Assembly: GCF_015155755.1 (NCBI RefSeq)
Contig: NZ_VWPI01000008.1
Coordinates: forward strand, 1 to 33,237
From: Komagataeibacter sp. FXV3
GTDB lineage: Bacteria; Pseudomonadota; Alphaproteobacteria; Acetobacterales; Acetobacteraceae
DNA: 33,237 nucleotides
Direction: 5' to 3'
In this document: positions 1 through 7,661 of the stretch, one piece after another
How the letters are laid out: the number at the start of each line of letters is the position of its first letter
Position numbering within the stretch: position 1 is the stretch's first letter
Notes under the pieces: model-generated
The model's database searches: none
The model's input: only the letters and a program-made list of their open reading frames with translations
What the model was told of the DNA's origin: nothing
Program-made: the position numbers and the translations under genes

Positions 1-153
1 CGCTGGGTGGTTGAACGGACATTCGCCTGGCTGGGACGGTGCAGGCGGCTCGCCAAAGATTGGGAAAAGTCCATTGCTTCCTCAACCGCATGGACATTGA
101 TCGCCTCGATCCGCATGCTCACACGACGGACAGCAAGGCATTGTCAAGCTTGA
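1..153 (+). CDS. IS5-family transposase, C-terminal fragment (cut by the window edge)
   Basis: Frame 1 is open from the first base to a TGA at 151-153 and encodes about 50 residues beginning RWVVERTFAWLGRCRRLAKD. The VVERTFAWL...RRLAKD block is the conserved C-terminal region, around the catalytic Glu, of DDE transposases of the IS5 family (IS427/IS1031 group). IS1031 was described from Acetobacter xylinum, which fits the rest of the window. The 5' part lies outside the window, so completeness cannot be judged. The stop is followed by what looks like the terminal inverted repeat at about 151-173. Confidence 0.85.
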   Translation, partial: RWVVERTFAWLGRCRRLAKDWEKSIASSTAWTLIASIRMLTRRTARHCQA

Positions 154-173
154 AAAACTTTCGGATCGGGCTC
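151..173 (+). mobile_element. Right terminal repeat of the IS5-family element
   Basis: Directly after the transposase stop the sequence runs TGAAAAACTTTCGGATCGGG and ends CTC at 173, followed by TTA. IS427/IS1031-type elements end in an imperfect terminal repeat beginning GAGCC/GAGCCCGATCC when read inward and insert at short TNA or TA targets. The last base (173) is therefore the likely IS/chromosome junction, with TTA at 174-176 as a candidate target duplication. The left end is outside the window, so the match is not verified. Confidence 0.55.
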
Positions 174-393
174 TTAATGCCTGATACCTGTTACATCGTC
201 CCGATCGCAAGTGCTGCACGCCGTGGTCTCCAGCAGGTGATCGGGGGGACTGTTCTGTCTTTTCCGGCCCTGCTAACAGGATTCAATACAGTCTGCATGG
301 GCCGGTATTCCCGTCAGGCATGGGCCGAAGCCGTTGATCTGCCGGATCCAGTCCCCGCATGCGTCACGGGCAGGGAAAAACTGGTCATGTCTG

Positions 394-969
394 TTACCGC
401 AAGGCGTCATCAAGCAACTCCTCAAGCGACATTTCTTCCCCCTGGCTGGACAGGAGGGCATCCAGAAGCCCGTCAATGGCTAGGACAGCCAGTCCATGTA
501 CCTTGCCCCAGTGGGCCGCGCGTGTTCCGCTGCGTGTCCGCTGGGGCTGGTGATCTGCCATGTTGTCGATCAATTGGGTCAGCATGTGTGAAGTCCGGGC
601 GGAGGCGGCAGCCAGCGCGGTATCGCCCCGGTCAATCACGTCACTGCGAAACATCAAGGTAAACAGGCCCGGATTGTGAATGGCAAAGCGCACGTAAACC
701 AGCCCGGCGGCATGGGGGCCCTTTTCAAGAACGGGTTCAAGGGCAGCAGCCAGTTCTTCATAGCCAACGGTTGCCAGCGCGCTCAGCAGGCCCGCAAGAT
801 TTCCGAAATGCGGGACGGCCGCCGCAGAGGAAACGCCAGCATGGCGCGTTATGGCACGCAGGCCAAGGGCTGTAATTCCCTGCTGTTCCAGCAGGGCACG
901 GGCCGAATGCAGAAGTGCCGCCCGCAGGTCCCCATGATGGTAATTTTTCATGACTTTCTGCCGTTCCAT
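394..969 (-). CDS. TetR/AcrR-family transcriptional repressor
   Basis: About 191 residues with the usual TetR layout. An N-terminal HTH follows the YHHGDLRAALL block (residues ~9-19), which marks the TetR subgroup with a WHG-type C-terminal domain. The recognition segment reads GVSSAAAVPHFGNLAGLL. The C-terminal ligand/dimer domain includes VYVRFAIHNPGLFTLMF. The start at 969 is preceded by GGAG...CAGG; starts at 951 (MKNYHHG) or further upstream are also possible. The gene is divergent from the secreted hydrolase at 1098. The palindrome at 1032-1046 between them is the obvious candidate operator, so I infer autoregulation and control of the hydrolase. The ligand is unknown. Confidence 0.88.
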   Translation of the reverse strand: MERQKVMKNYHHGDLRAALLHSARALLEQQGITALGLRAITRHAGVSSAAAVPHFGNLAGLLSALATVGYEELAAALEPVLEKGPHAAGLVYVRFAIHNPGLFTLMFRSDVIDRGDTALAAASARTSHMLTQLIDNMADHQPQRTRSGTRAAHWGKVHGLAVLAIDGLLDALLSSQGEEMSLEELLDDALR

Positions 970-1007
970 TACCTGCACTCCCATGATCGCCCTACCTGTC
1001 ATCATCC

Positions 1008-1068
1008 TTGACAATAGGTTGGGGGAGATATCTTATCATTGATAAGTTCGAATTTCAGGGTGGGTCAA
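1008..1068. promoter_or_regulatory. Overlapping divergent promoters (TetR gene and hydrolase)
   Basis: On the plus strand a perfect -35 TTGACA sits at 1008-1013, with an AT-rich -10 region about 17-19 bases downstream (1029-1038). On the minus strand TTGACC (1068-1063) is followed after 17 bases by TTATCA (1045-1040). Both putative -10 elements fall inside the palindrome at 1032-1046, so a bound repressor would block both directions. Promoters are predicted by eye only. Confidence 0.5.
1032..1046. promoter_or_regulatory. Palindromic operator, tetO-like
   Basis: CTTATCATTGATAAG is a perfect 7+1+7 palindrome in the 128-bp gap between the TetR-family gene and the hydrolase gene. Its core TATCATTGATA equals the core of the classical tet operator tetO1 (ACTCTATCATTGATAGAGT). 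Position and symmetry make it the likely binding site of the adjacent TetR protein. Confidence 0.65.
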
Positions 1069-1097
1069 GCAAGGATCTCACCACAAAAGGATTTACC

Positions 1098-2285
1098 ATG
1101 CTTTTCTGTCGTTCCAGTCTTACGGTTGCGGGCCTGCTTGCGGGTATCTGTTTTCCTGCCCTGAGTGTCGGCGCCCATGCCGCCACGGCCGCCGCCCGGA
1201 CCGGACCGGGCACGCTGAGTGCATCGGAAACTCTGGCGCCATCTTTCAGCCTGCCCGATGCGGGGCGATCGGTGCGCATTACTTACCTTTCCACGAATGG
1301 TGTGACGGACAGGGGACTTGTCCCCGTGACGGCGGAAGTCATCCTGCCCACTGGCAAGCCGCCAGCAGGTGGCTGGCCGATCGTGGCCTGGGCCCATGGC
1401 ACGGTAGGGGTGGCTGACCATTGCGCGCCGTCCAACAATCCATGGACCGAACGAAACCGTCGCTATCTGTCAGAATGGATGAAACGTGGCTTTGCCGTGG
1501 TCGGGACCGATTATCAGGGACTGGGCACGCCCGGCACGCATGCCTATCTCGATACCCGCGTAGAGGCTTACAGCCTGCTGGATGGCGTGCGCGCGGCACT
1601 TGCCGGGGTTCCGGGGCTACAAAACAAAATCATGATTGTTGGACAGTCGCAGGGTGGCGGGGCTGCATTTGCTTCGGCCGCTTTTGCCCCCGTTTATGCG
1701 CCTGAACTGAATATCCGCGGAACGGTGGCCACGGGCGCGCCCTATATCACGCCAGAACTGCTGCAGCAGATGACCGCACTGGATCAGGCAAAGGGCGGCT
1801 ATAATCCCGTTATGGTCTATGTCCTGTATCTTGCACAGGGTCTGGCCGGCTACGATCCTGCTTTCCGTCCTGAAGATACCTTTACCCCAAAGGCGATGCC
1901 TGCATACCGGGCGGCTGCAGATCTATGTGTACATGAACTGACGGATAAGGTAATGCAGGACGGACTGAATTTCAGCAATTCCCTGAAGCCTGGTTTCCAG
2001 AAAACCCTTGCGCCCGCCCTGCTGGCAATGAAATATCCGACCATGAAACTTCCGCAGCCGCTGTTCATGGGAACAGGTGAACTGGACCGTGATGTTCCGC
2101 CGCCGCTGCAGTTGGGTCTTGTCAAGGCGGCCTGCGCTGCGGGGACGGTTGTGCAGGCGCATGTCTACAAGGGACTGAACCACGACCAGACCGTCAATAC
2201 ATCCCTGCCGGATTCAGAAGCCTTTACAAAGGCAGTCATGGCGGGCCAGCCTGTTATACCCCAATGCAGCCCGACCCCTGAATAA
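1098..2285 (+). CDS. Secreted lipase/esterase-like alpha/beta hydrolase
   Basis: 395 residues starting at ATG 1098, with AAAGGA about 6 bases upstream. Residues 1-28 form a Sec signal peptide (LTVAGLLAGICFPALSVGAHA). The mature part has an alpha/beta hydrolase fold resembling the secretory lipase family (LIP): an oxyanion-side WAHGTVG block near residue 100, nucleophile elbow GQSQGG with Ser184, a likely acid at Asp330 or Asp332 in TGELDRD, and His362 in GLNHDQ. The protein should be exported to the periplasm or outside and hydrolyse acyl esters; the substrate is unknown. It is transcribed away from the TetR gene and probably repressed by it through the palindrome at 1032. The frame is open upstream to 1008, but that part runs through the promoter. 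Confidence 0.85.
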   Translation: MLFCRSSLTVAGLLAGICFPALSVGAHAATAAARTGPGTLSASETLAPSFSLPDAGRSVRITYLSTNGVTDRGLVPVTAEVILPTGKPPAGGWPIVAWAHGTVGVADHCAPSNNPWTERNRRYLSEWMKRGFAVVGTDYQGLGTPGTHAYLDTRVEAYSLLDGVRAALAGVPGLQNKIMIVGQSQGGGAAFASAAFAPVYAPELNIRGTVATGAPYITPELLQQMTALDQAKGGYNPVMVYVLYLAQGLAGYDPAFRPEDTFTPKAMPAYRAAADLCVHELTDKVMQDGLNFSNSLKPGFQKTLAPALLAMKYPTMKLPQPLFMGTGELDRDVPPPLQLGLVKAACAAGTVVQAHVYKGLNHDQTVNTSLPDSEAFTKAVMAGQPVIPQCSPTPE

Positions 2286-2537
2286 ATATCCGAAAAACTA
2301 GCCGGGTCGGGGGCAATGGAGCGCCTGATCCGGTTGTGTCATAATTCTGTACCCGGTTATTTATTTTGTTTTCTCTGTATTATAATTTAAGTAGTGGATA
2401 ACTACTTTTAAGTTTCATGGTGAAATTAACGTATATTTATAATGTATTAATATTACTGGACAAAAATATCTTACCTACGACCAATGTTCGGCTCGTTGAC
2501 TGGAGGCTGCTGATAGAACAAATATCCTTGCAAAACG
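2286..2537. other. AT-rich intergenic stretch
   Basis: The ~300-bp gap between the hydrolase and the HTH gene is strikingly AT-rich from about 2350 on, unlike the GC-rich flanks. It holds a short inverted repeat at 2389-2407 and ends in the 32-bp palindrome at 2538. I see no coding frame. The composition shift suggests the left edge of a transferred segment. Confidence 0.5.
2389..2407. repeat. Short inverted repeat, possible weak terminator
   Basis: AAGTAGT-GGATA-ACTACTT has perfect 7-bp arms and is followed by TTAAG rather than a long T-run. It lies about 100 bp after the hydrolase stop and could be a weak terminator or a protein site. The evidence is symmetry alone. Confidence 0.3.
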
Positions 2538-2569
2538 GATAATTATGCGCATATATACGCATAATTATC
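2538..2569. promoter_or_regulatory. 32-bp perfect-arm palindrome, probable autoregulatory operator
   Basis: Arms GATAATTATGCG (2538-2549) and CGCATAATTATC (2558-2569) are exact reverse complements around the centre CATATATA. The site ends 19 bases before the ATG of the HTH gene, so it overlaps the promoter or leader. It also contains two near-identical 10-mers, TATGCGCATA and TATACGCATA. A dyad of this size next to a gene encoding an XRE-type HTH protein is the usual signature of autoregulation. Confidence 0.65.
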
Positions 2570-2588
2570 TGCTTGTCAGGAAAATAAA

Positions 2589-3575
2589 ATGACGATCAAT
2601 CGACTGAAATATTTCAGGATCATGAAAGGCGAAACACAGGTCCAGACCGCCCGTGCGGCAGGTGTAACACAACCAACATATCAGCGCTGGGAAACAGGCA
2701 AGGCCGAAGTTCCACAAAATCATCTTTCCAAACTGGCAAAGCATTTCAAGACCACCGAACTGGAATTGTTTGGTCGACATCCGCCGAAAATCGTAGCGCT
2801 TTATGATGATGAAGCGCCACCGAATCTGCAATATTACGGTGAATGCGCAGTACATTTCTGCGGCGGTGGTGAGCCATTGGTGCTTTCGCTTTCAGAAGCA
2901 GCGTACACGCAAGCTTATGGTGAGTTGCAAAGTAAAAAGCAGTTCATCGTTATAAAGGACTTGGGTAATCGTACCGTAGCGATCCGACAAAAGGCGATTT
3001 CCGAGTTTTATTTTTCCAGTGAGGCGTATGATACCTACGGGCCGGATCATAATGACTACAAACTGGCAACGCCAATCCAGATGCCCGACGGCCGGGATTG
3101 GGCGATTGTTGAGGCTATCCAGAACCAGGAGATCTCCGGGAATAATTCAACATCGGATTTTACCGAAAAAGATGTCAGGCATGTTCGGGATCGGATCATG
3201 ATTACGGATGAACAGTTCGATGAACTGGTGGCCAAAGGACTGATTAAACCTGAGGACGTTGCGGTTGAGAAGGGGGCCAGAGCAGCAGAAACTGATGAGA
3301 TTATGGCCTTGGCTCACACGGTAACAATCCAGTTCTCGACAGGCAGGCAGCGAGAAATCACTTATACTGATTGCAACCTGTTCGAATGTATCGAGCCTCT
3401 TGTCGATGTATATTATCCTCACAGTAGAAATGGCGATGATGAGCCAATCATGATCATGCTGCCGTATGAAGGCTATCATCGGACTGCATTCTTCAACAGG
3501 GATATGCTGGATTATATTTCGTTCCCGACCCATAAAATCGAACAGGATAAAGTCGAAAGTTATGATAATGAATAA
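2589..3575 (+). CDS. HTH (XRE-like) protein with two similar C-terminal segments, function unknown
   Basis: 328 residues; ATG 2589 follows AGGA at a normal distance. Residues ~1-60 form an XRE-type HTH: LKYFRIMKGETQVQTARAAG, then VTQPTYQRWETGKAEVP, with helices for recognition. The remaining 260 residues match no family I can name. Two parts look like copies of one beta-rich unit: FIVIKDLGNRTVAIRQKAISEFYFS (~residues 120-145) and IMIMLPYEGYHRTAFFNRDMLDYISF (~residues 290-315) share hydrophobic spacing, an RT pair and an aromatic tail [each quoted in part: FIVIKDLGN...RTVAI and IMIMLPYEG...HRTAF]. Codon and base composition are more AT-rich than the neighbours, which suggests transfer. It stands alone between a lipase gene and a convergent nucleoside operon. 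It may regulate itself through the palindrome at 2538; prophage origin is possible but not shown. Confidence 0.8.
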   Translation: MTINRLKYFRIMKGETQVQTARAAGVTQPTYQRWETGKAEVPQNHLSKLAKHFKTTELELFGRHPPKIVALYDDEAPPNLQYYGECAVHFCGGGEPLVLSLSEAAYTQAYGELQSKKQFIVIKDLGNRTVAIRQKAISEFYFSSEAYDTYGPDHNDYKLATPIQMPDGRDWAIVEAIQNQEISGNNSTSDFTEKDVRHVRDRIMITDEQFDELVAKGLIKPEDVAVEKGARAAETDEIMALAHTVTIQFSTGRQREITYTDCNLFECIEPLVDVYYPHSRNGDDEPIMIMLPYEGYHRTAFFNRDMLDYISFPTHKIEQDKVESYDNE

Positions 3576-3641
3576 AGAAAAATCAGGTATTCGTGTCGGA
3601 TTTTGTGTAAAAATAGAAGAAAAATGTTTTAATCAGATATT

Positions 3642-3680
3642 CGGGCATGCAGGTTCTGCGCGGTTGTGCATGCCCGTTAT
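3642..3680. terminator. Terminator between convergent genes
   Basis: Perfect 10-bp arms CGGGCATGCA (3642-3651) and TGCATGCCCG (3667-3676) enclose a 15-base loop and are followed by TTATTCT on the plus strand. The minus-strand side is AT-rich as well. It lies between the HTH gene (ends 3575) and the nucleoside hydrolase (ends 3685 on minus) and can serve both. Confidence 0.65.
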
Positions 3681-3684
3681 TCTA

Positions 3685-4626
3685 TCAGGGCAGGCCGCTT
3701 AACTGTGTCAGCATGACCTCCCACAATGCAGCGCTGTCCACCATGCGCAGGAAAAGCGCATTGCGCGGTCGGTCGGTGACCTGCCACCAGTCCACGGCTG
3801 TGGCCCCCTGCATGAGGGGGCTGTCCACCTCGACCGAAACATTGACCGTGCGACCTGCAAACAGGTCTGGCGCCAGCAGCCAGCCGATAGTGCAGGGATC
3901 ATGCAGCGGGGCGCCATCCCATCCATATTTCTGAAGGTCGAACCGTTCGGAAAATCCCAGCATGGCTGCCGCCGCCTGCGCGCAACGACCGGGCAGGGCG
4001 CGCAGGCGGGCCAGACGCGATGCGTTGATCAGGAATTGATGTGTGATATCCAGCGGGACCAGCGTCAGTGGCAACTGCCTGCGCAATACAATGTCCGCCG
4101 CATCGGGATCAGCGAATATATTGAACTCGGCACTGGGGGTTATGTTGCCACATTCGGAATAGGCCCCGCCCATGGAGACAACCTGCCCGATGCGTGCCGC
4201 AATATCGGGCGCCTTGATCAACGCTACGGCAAGGTTGGTCATGGGACCAAGGGTAACCACGGTTATACTGCCTGCAGCATGGGCACGGACTGTATCAATC
4301 AGGAAGTCCACGGCATGCTGGTCCTGTGGGCGCAGTGCCGGTTGTGGCAGATCCGGGCCATCCATGCCGGTCCGGCCATGCACATGTTCGGCCGTGATGG
4401 GCGTGCGTCGCAGGGGGGCGGTGCACCCGGCATATACCGGGATATCCGCCCGCCCTGCCAGTTCCAGTATCTTGCAGGCATTCGTGGCGGTCTGGCTGAC
4501 CGGCACGTTGCCCGCTATGGTGGATAGTCCAAGGATTTCCAGATGCGGTGCCGCCAGCGCCATCATGATGGCAATGGCATCATCCTGACCGGGGTCCGTA
4601 TCGATTATGATCTTTTGCACATCCAC
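3685..4626 (-). CDS. Inosine-uridine preferring nucleoside hydrolase
   Basis: 313 residues from GTG 4626, close to the usual ~310-315. The N-terminal calcium-binding signature DTDPGQDD stands at residues 9-16. The TLGPMTNLAVAL motif follows, with NITPSAEFNIFADPDAA further on and the C-terminal catalytic/metal region HDPCTIGW with His at ~242. These are the marks of the IUNH family, which splits the N-glycosidic bond of nucleosides to base and ribose. AAGGA lies 11 bases before the GTG; an ATG at 4689 would overlap the transporter gene and adds residues not seen in the family. The gene is 31 bases behind the CNT transporter, so uptake and cleavage of nucleosides are probably co-transcribed. 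The preferred base cannot be told. Confidence 0.9.
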   Translation of the reverse strand: MDVQKIIIDTDPGQDDAIAIMMALAAPHLEILGLSTIAGNVPVSQTATNACKILELAGRADIPVYAGCTAPLRRTPITAEHVHGRTGMDGPDLPQPALRPQDQHAVDFLIDTVRAHAAGSITVVTLGPMTNLAVALIKAPDIAARIGQVVSMGGAYSECGNITPSAEFNIFADPDAADIVLRRQLPLTLVPLDITHQFLINASRLARLRALPGRCAQAAAAMLGFSERFDLQKYGWDGAPLHDPCTIGWLLAPDLFAGRTVNVSVEVDSPLMQGATAVDWWQVTDRPRNALFLRMVDSAALWEVMLTQLSGLP

Positions 4627-4657
4627 TGGGGTTTCATTCCTTTTCGCGGTTGGATTG

Positions 4658-5893
4658 TTACTGGATGATGATACCAGCGATCGCGGCACTCAGCAGGTTG
4701 GATAGCATGCCCGCCATCACGGCGCGGGTGCTGCGGCGGGCGACTTCCTCGCGCCGGTCGGGGCACTGGCTGCCGAAGGCCGCGACCAGCAGGCCGATGG
4801 AACTCAGGTTGGCAAAGCCGCATAGCGCGAAGGACGCAATCGCGGCAGCCCGCGGCGACAGCACGCCGCCGCGTATGTCGGGACCAAGATGCAGGTAGGC
4901 GACGAATTCGTTGACCACCATCTTCAGCCCCAGCACCGCACCCACGGTGCCACATTCGGCCAATGGCACGCCAAGCAGCCATGCGACCGGGGCAAACAGC
5001 AGTCCCATAAGGTATTCCAGTGACAGGGCAGGCCAGCCGACAACCCCGCCCACGCCCTGCAACATCCCGTTGACCAGCGCAATCAGCCCGATACACGCCA
5101 CCAGCATGGCCGCGACCGATACGGCAGTGCGCGTGCCATTCAGTGCCCCTTCCATGACGGCTTCAAAAAAGGCGCGATGATAGGCGGCATTGCCTGTGGC
5201 AAGTGACGTGGGCGGCGTGCCGGGGGGAAGGGGGTCAAGCAGTTTGGCAAAAAGCAGCCCGCCGGGTATGGCCATGAAGGACGCGGCGACCAGATAATGC
5301 GCCGGAATCCCCAGCCCGACATAACCCACCAGTGTCGCACCGGATACGGATGCCGTACCACTGCACAGCACGCTGAACAGTTCCGTCCCGCCCATGGTGG
5401 CAAGGTAGGGGCCAAGGGCGACCGGCAGTTCGCTTTGCCCGACAAAAATGGTGATGATGGCGCCAAAGGATTCAACGGGTGATGTCCCGGCCAGCCACTG
5501 CAGCCCGCGCCCGAACACGCGCGCGAAGACCTGCATGATGCCGCAATGGTACAGAATGGCGATCAGGGCGCTGACATAGACCAGCGATGGCAGCACCTGA
5601 AACGCAAAAACATAGCCTTCCCCCGGAAAAACCGTATTCATCCGCGGCCCTACCAGCGCGCCAAACAGGAACCGCCCGCCTTCATCACCATAGGCCAGCA
5701 GGTGCGTCACCATGCCCGATGCCGCGCGCAGCAGCGCCTGCCCGGCAGGGATGCGCAGGACGATAAACCCGATGGCGACCTGAAGCCCAAGGCAGGCAAG
5801 GATGATGCGCGGCCTGATCTGCCTGCGGTCAGTTGAGAAGAGGATGCCTGTGCACACCAGAAGTATGATACCGATACATCCACGGATATGCAT
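4658..5893 (-). CDS. NupC-like concentrative nucleoside transporter (CNT family)
   Basis: 411 residues, close to the ~400 of bacterial CNTs, with many hydrophobic segments. It has the CNT signatures: GQSELP at residues 152-157, equivalent to the nucleoside/cation-binding QSE-P loop, and NEFVAY at 328-333. These proteins import nucleosides with H+ or Na+ across the inner membrane. ATG 5893 follows AAGGCGG. The gene leads a two-gene unit with the nucleoside hydrolase; a candidate promoter lies at 5946-5975. The upstream GH32 gene has the same orientation but is 140 bp away and looks separate. Confidence 0.92.
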   Translation of the reverse strand: MHIRGCIGIILLVCTGILFSTDRRQIRPRIILACLGLQVAIGFIVLRIPAGQALLRAASGMVTHLLAYGDEGGRFLFGALVGPRMNTVFPGEGYVFAFQVLPSLVYVSALIAILYHCGIMQVFARVFGRGLQWLAGTSPVESFGAIITIFVGQSELPVALGPYLATMGGTELFSVLCSGTASVSGATLVGYVGLGIPAHYLVAASFMAIPGGLLFAKLLDPLPPGTPPTSLATGNAAYHRAFFEAVMEGALNGTRTAVSVAAMLVACIGLIALVNGMLQGVGGVVGWPALSLEYLMGLLFAPVAWLLGVPLAECGTVGAVLGLKMVVNEFVAYLHLGPDIRGGVLSPRAAAIASFALCGFANLSSIGLLVAAFGSQCPDRREEVARRSTRAVMAGMLSNLLSAAIAGIIIQ

Positions 5894-5945
5894 GAAACCG
5901 CCTTAAGGGAAGCAGGGAGACAGGTTCTGGGTAACGGTTTTTCTG

Positions 5946-5975
5946 ATTATATGGTTGATTTATCGTAACATTGCA
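5946..5975 (-). promoter_or_regulatory. Candidate promoter of the nucleoside uptake unit
   Basis: On the minus strand a perfect TATAAT (5951-5946) lies 18 bases after TGCAAT (5975-5970), about 50 bases upstream of the transporter ATG. The -35 match is moderate. Confidence 0.45.
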
Positions 5976-6033
5976 TAAGCGCGCGTCAAGCTGCAGATGC
6001 CATGCATGCCACCTGCATGAAGAACGGACACCA

Positions 6034-7590
6034 TCATTTCCCGCCCTGTTCCGGGTTGTGGTCAAGAAGGGTGACCTTCATATGGCTGAATTCGGTCATG
6101 CCGTTTTCGGAAAAAATCATGATCCGATCGGCATCTGCTGGCGGAAAAACAAGATCCGTTATGACAACCGAACCATTGCGCGACAGAACTTCTACCGAAT
6201 TGCGGTCAACAATGACATGCAATGCAATTTCCCCTGTCGGGGCAGGCATGCTGACGCTGTGTTCATGGTTGAACCCGGGCGAAAAATCTGTCTGGCCCGA
6301 ACGTGACCGGTCGACGGTCAGTGTCTGTTTCTTCATGTCATAGACAATTTCCGTGCCGCTATGACCATCGACAGTAGCCCGCACGCATATTCCGGCACGA
6401 TCCGCGCCATGCATATGCATGCGCATGTCAATGTCCATAACCTGACCACGCACGGTTTCGGGCAGCAGGCGTCGCGCAGAGGAAAGTCGCATACCGTCAA
6501 AGGACAGTGCCGCATGGGTAGCAACCAATGCGGTGTAATGCCCGTCAGGGGTCAGGCAAAGCTGTGGCCGGCCATCAATGGTCCGGAGGGCCATGGTCAT
6601 GGGCAGGGTCATCTGGCCTTTCCATGGTGCAGTCGGAACATGGGATGCATAGTCCCAGTTGCTCATCCACCCGATGGTAACCGGTCTGGCTGCTGGCAGG
6701 CCCGCAAATACGATGGCGGCGTAATGGTCTGCCCCATGATCTACCCAGTCATAGGCCGCAGGTCCTGATCCCTCGGGTAGCAGTCCTTCCGGCCGGAATG
6801 TCGTGCCATCGAAGGAACCGACGAAATAGAGACTGCCCGACCCGCCTGCGATGCCCCATGGATTGACCCCCAGCATCAGGACCCATTTCGGTTGCGTGGC
6901 ATTTCCATCAAGCGGCAAGGGAAACAGCGATGGCATTTCCCACAGGATTTCCGGTCGGACCAGACCGACAGGCCCGAAATCACTAAGCCACGTCCAGTCT
7001 GTCAGGTTGGTTGATTTATACAGCTTTACCTTGGGTGCATTCGCAACGACCGTTGCCATGACCCAGTAACCCCCGGGTTCGTACCAGAACACGCCGGGAT
7101 CGCGGAAATGGGGTGAAGCGGGCGACAATGTCAGCACAGGGTCTTTGTGATAGGATTTCCACGTCCGGCCATCATCAAGACTGTAGGCAAGGGACTGGGC
7201 CTGCACGTCTGGCGTATCGGATGCATTGTGTTTGAAAACGCTGGTATACAATGCCACCAGTGGCGGGTTGTCCAATGTGCCAAGCCCGGACGTATTGTGC
7301 GTATCCACCACCACTGTTCCGGAAAAGATGTCTTTTGTTTCACTGAACGACAGGGCCACGTCCTGCTCATGCCAATGCAGCATATCCGTGCTGGTCGCGT
7401 GTCCCCATGACATATTGCCCCATTCCGGGGCTTCCGGATTGTACTGGTAGAAAAGATGATAGACCCCCTTGTGGAAAAACGGGCCATTGGGGTCATTCAT
7501 CCAGTTGCGTTGGGGCGTATAATGCAACAGCGGGCGCCACTGCGGTGTATCATCCGCCTGCGCCACGGACCGGTTGGTCAGTAATGTCAT
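6034..7590 (-). CDS. GH32 glycoside hydrolase (levanase/invertase type)
   Basis: 518 residues. GH32 motifs: NWMNDPNG at residues 29-36 with nucleophile Asp33, FRDPGVFW with the RDP triad at 163-165 (transition-state stabiliser Asp164), and the acid/base Glu218 in WEMP. The family normally has WECP here, so Cys is replaced by Met. A five-bladed catalytic propeller is followed by a beta-sandwich domain from about residue 370. It should cleave terminal beta-fructosides from sucrose, levan or inulin. ATG 7590 is preceded by GGTGGA, but residues 1-12 (MTLLTNRSVAQA) look like the end of a signal peptide. In frame, TAG (7593-7591) directly precedes this ATG, so the export signal seems lost or interrupted. 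The protein may be cytoplasmic, or the gene recently damaged. Confidence 0.9.
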   Translation of the reverse strand: MTLLTNRSVAQADDTPQWRPLLHYTPQRNWMNDPNGPFFHKGVYHLFYQYNPEAPEWGNMSWGHATSTDMLHWHEQDVALSFSETKDIFSGTVVVDTHNTSGLGTLDNPPLVALYTSVFKHNASDTPDVQAQSLAYSLDDGRTWKSYHKDPVLTLSPASPHFRDPGVFWYEPGGYWVMATVVANAPKVKLYKSTNLTDWTWLSDFGPVGLVRPEILWEMPSLFPLPLDGNATQPKWVLMLGVNPWGIAGGSGSLYFVGSFDGTTFRPEGLLPEGSGPAAYDWVDHGADHYAAIVFAGLPAARPVTIGWMSNWDYASHVPTAPWKGQMTLPMTMALRTIDGRPQLCLTPDGHYTALVATHAALSFDGMRLSSARRLLPETVRGQVMDIDMRMHMHGADRAGICVRATVDGHSGTEIVYDMKKQTLTVDRSRSGQTDFSPGFNHEHSVSMPAPTGEIALHVIVDRNSVEVLSRNGSVVITDLVFPPADADRIMIFSENGMTEFSHMKVTLLDHNPEQGGK

Positions 7591-7644
7591 CTATACAGTC
7601 CACCGTATCATTTCTGTCCGCATGGTATTGATGTCTCCCCGCAT
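7591..7644 (-). other. Short leader frame joined to the GH32 gene by TAG-ATG
   Basis: In the same frame as the GH32 gene, ATG 7644 opens a 17-codon frame (MRGDINTMRTEMIRWTV) ending in TAG at 7593-7591, immediately followed by the GH32 ATG. It may be the start of the original signal peptide cut off by a nonsense mutation, or a leader peptide whose stop permits reinitiation. The frame includes one unit of the 21-bp duplication. Confidence 0.3.
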
Positions 7645-7661
7645 GGTATTGATGTCTCCCC
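7620..7661. repeat. 21-bp perfect tandem duplication
   Basis: The 21-mer starting GCATGGTATTGATG and ending TCTCCCC occurs at 7620-7640 and again at 7641-7661 without a mismatch. On the minus strand each unit carries GGGGAG followed 11 bases later by ATG, so the duplication doubles a possible ribosome site and start ahead of the GH32 gene. Its length is seven codons, so frame is kept. Confidence 0.85.

Noticed and set aside
39-662. Long plus-strand open frame at the left edge
   Set aside because: It crosses the IS end and runs antisense through the TetR gene; it has no family similarity.
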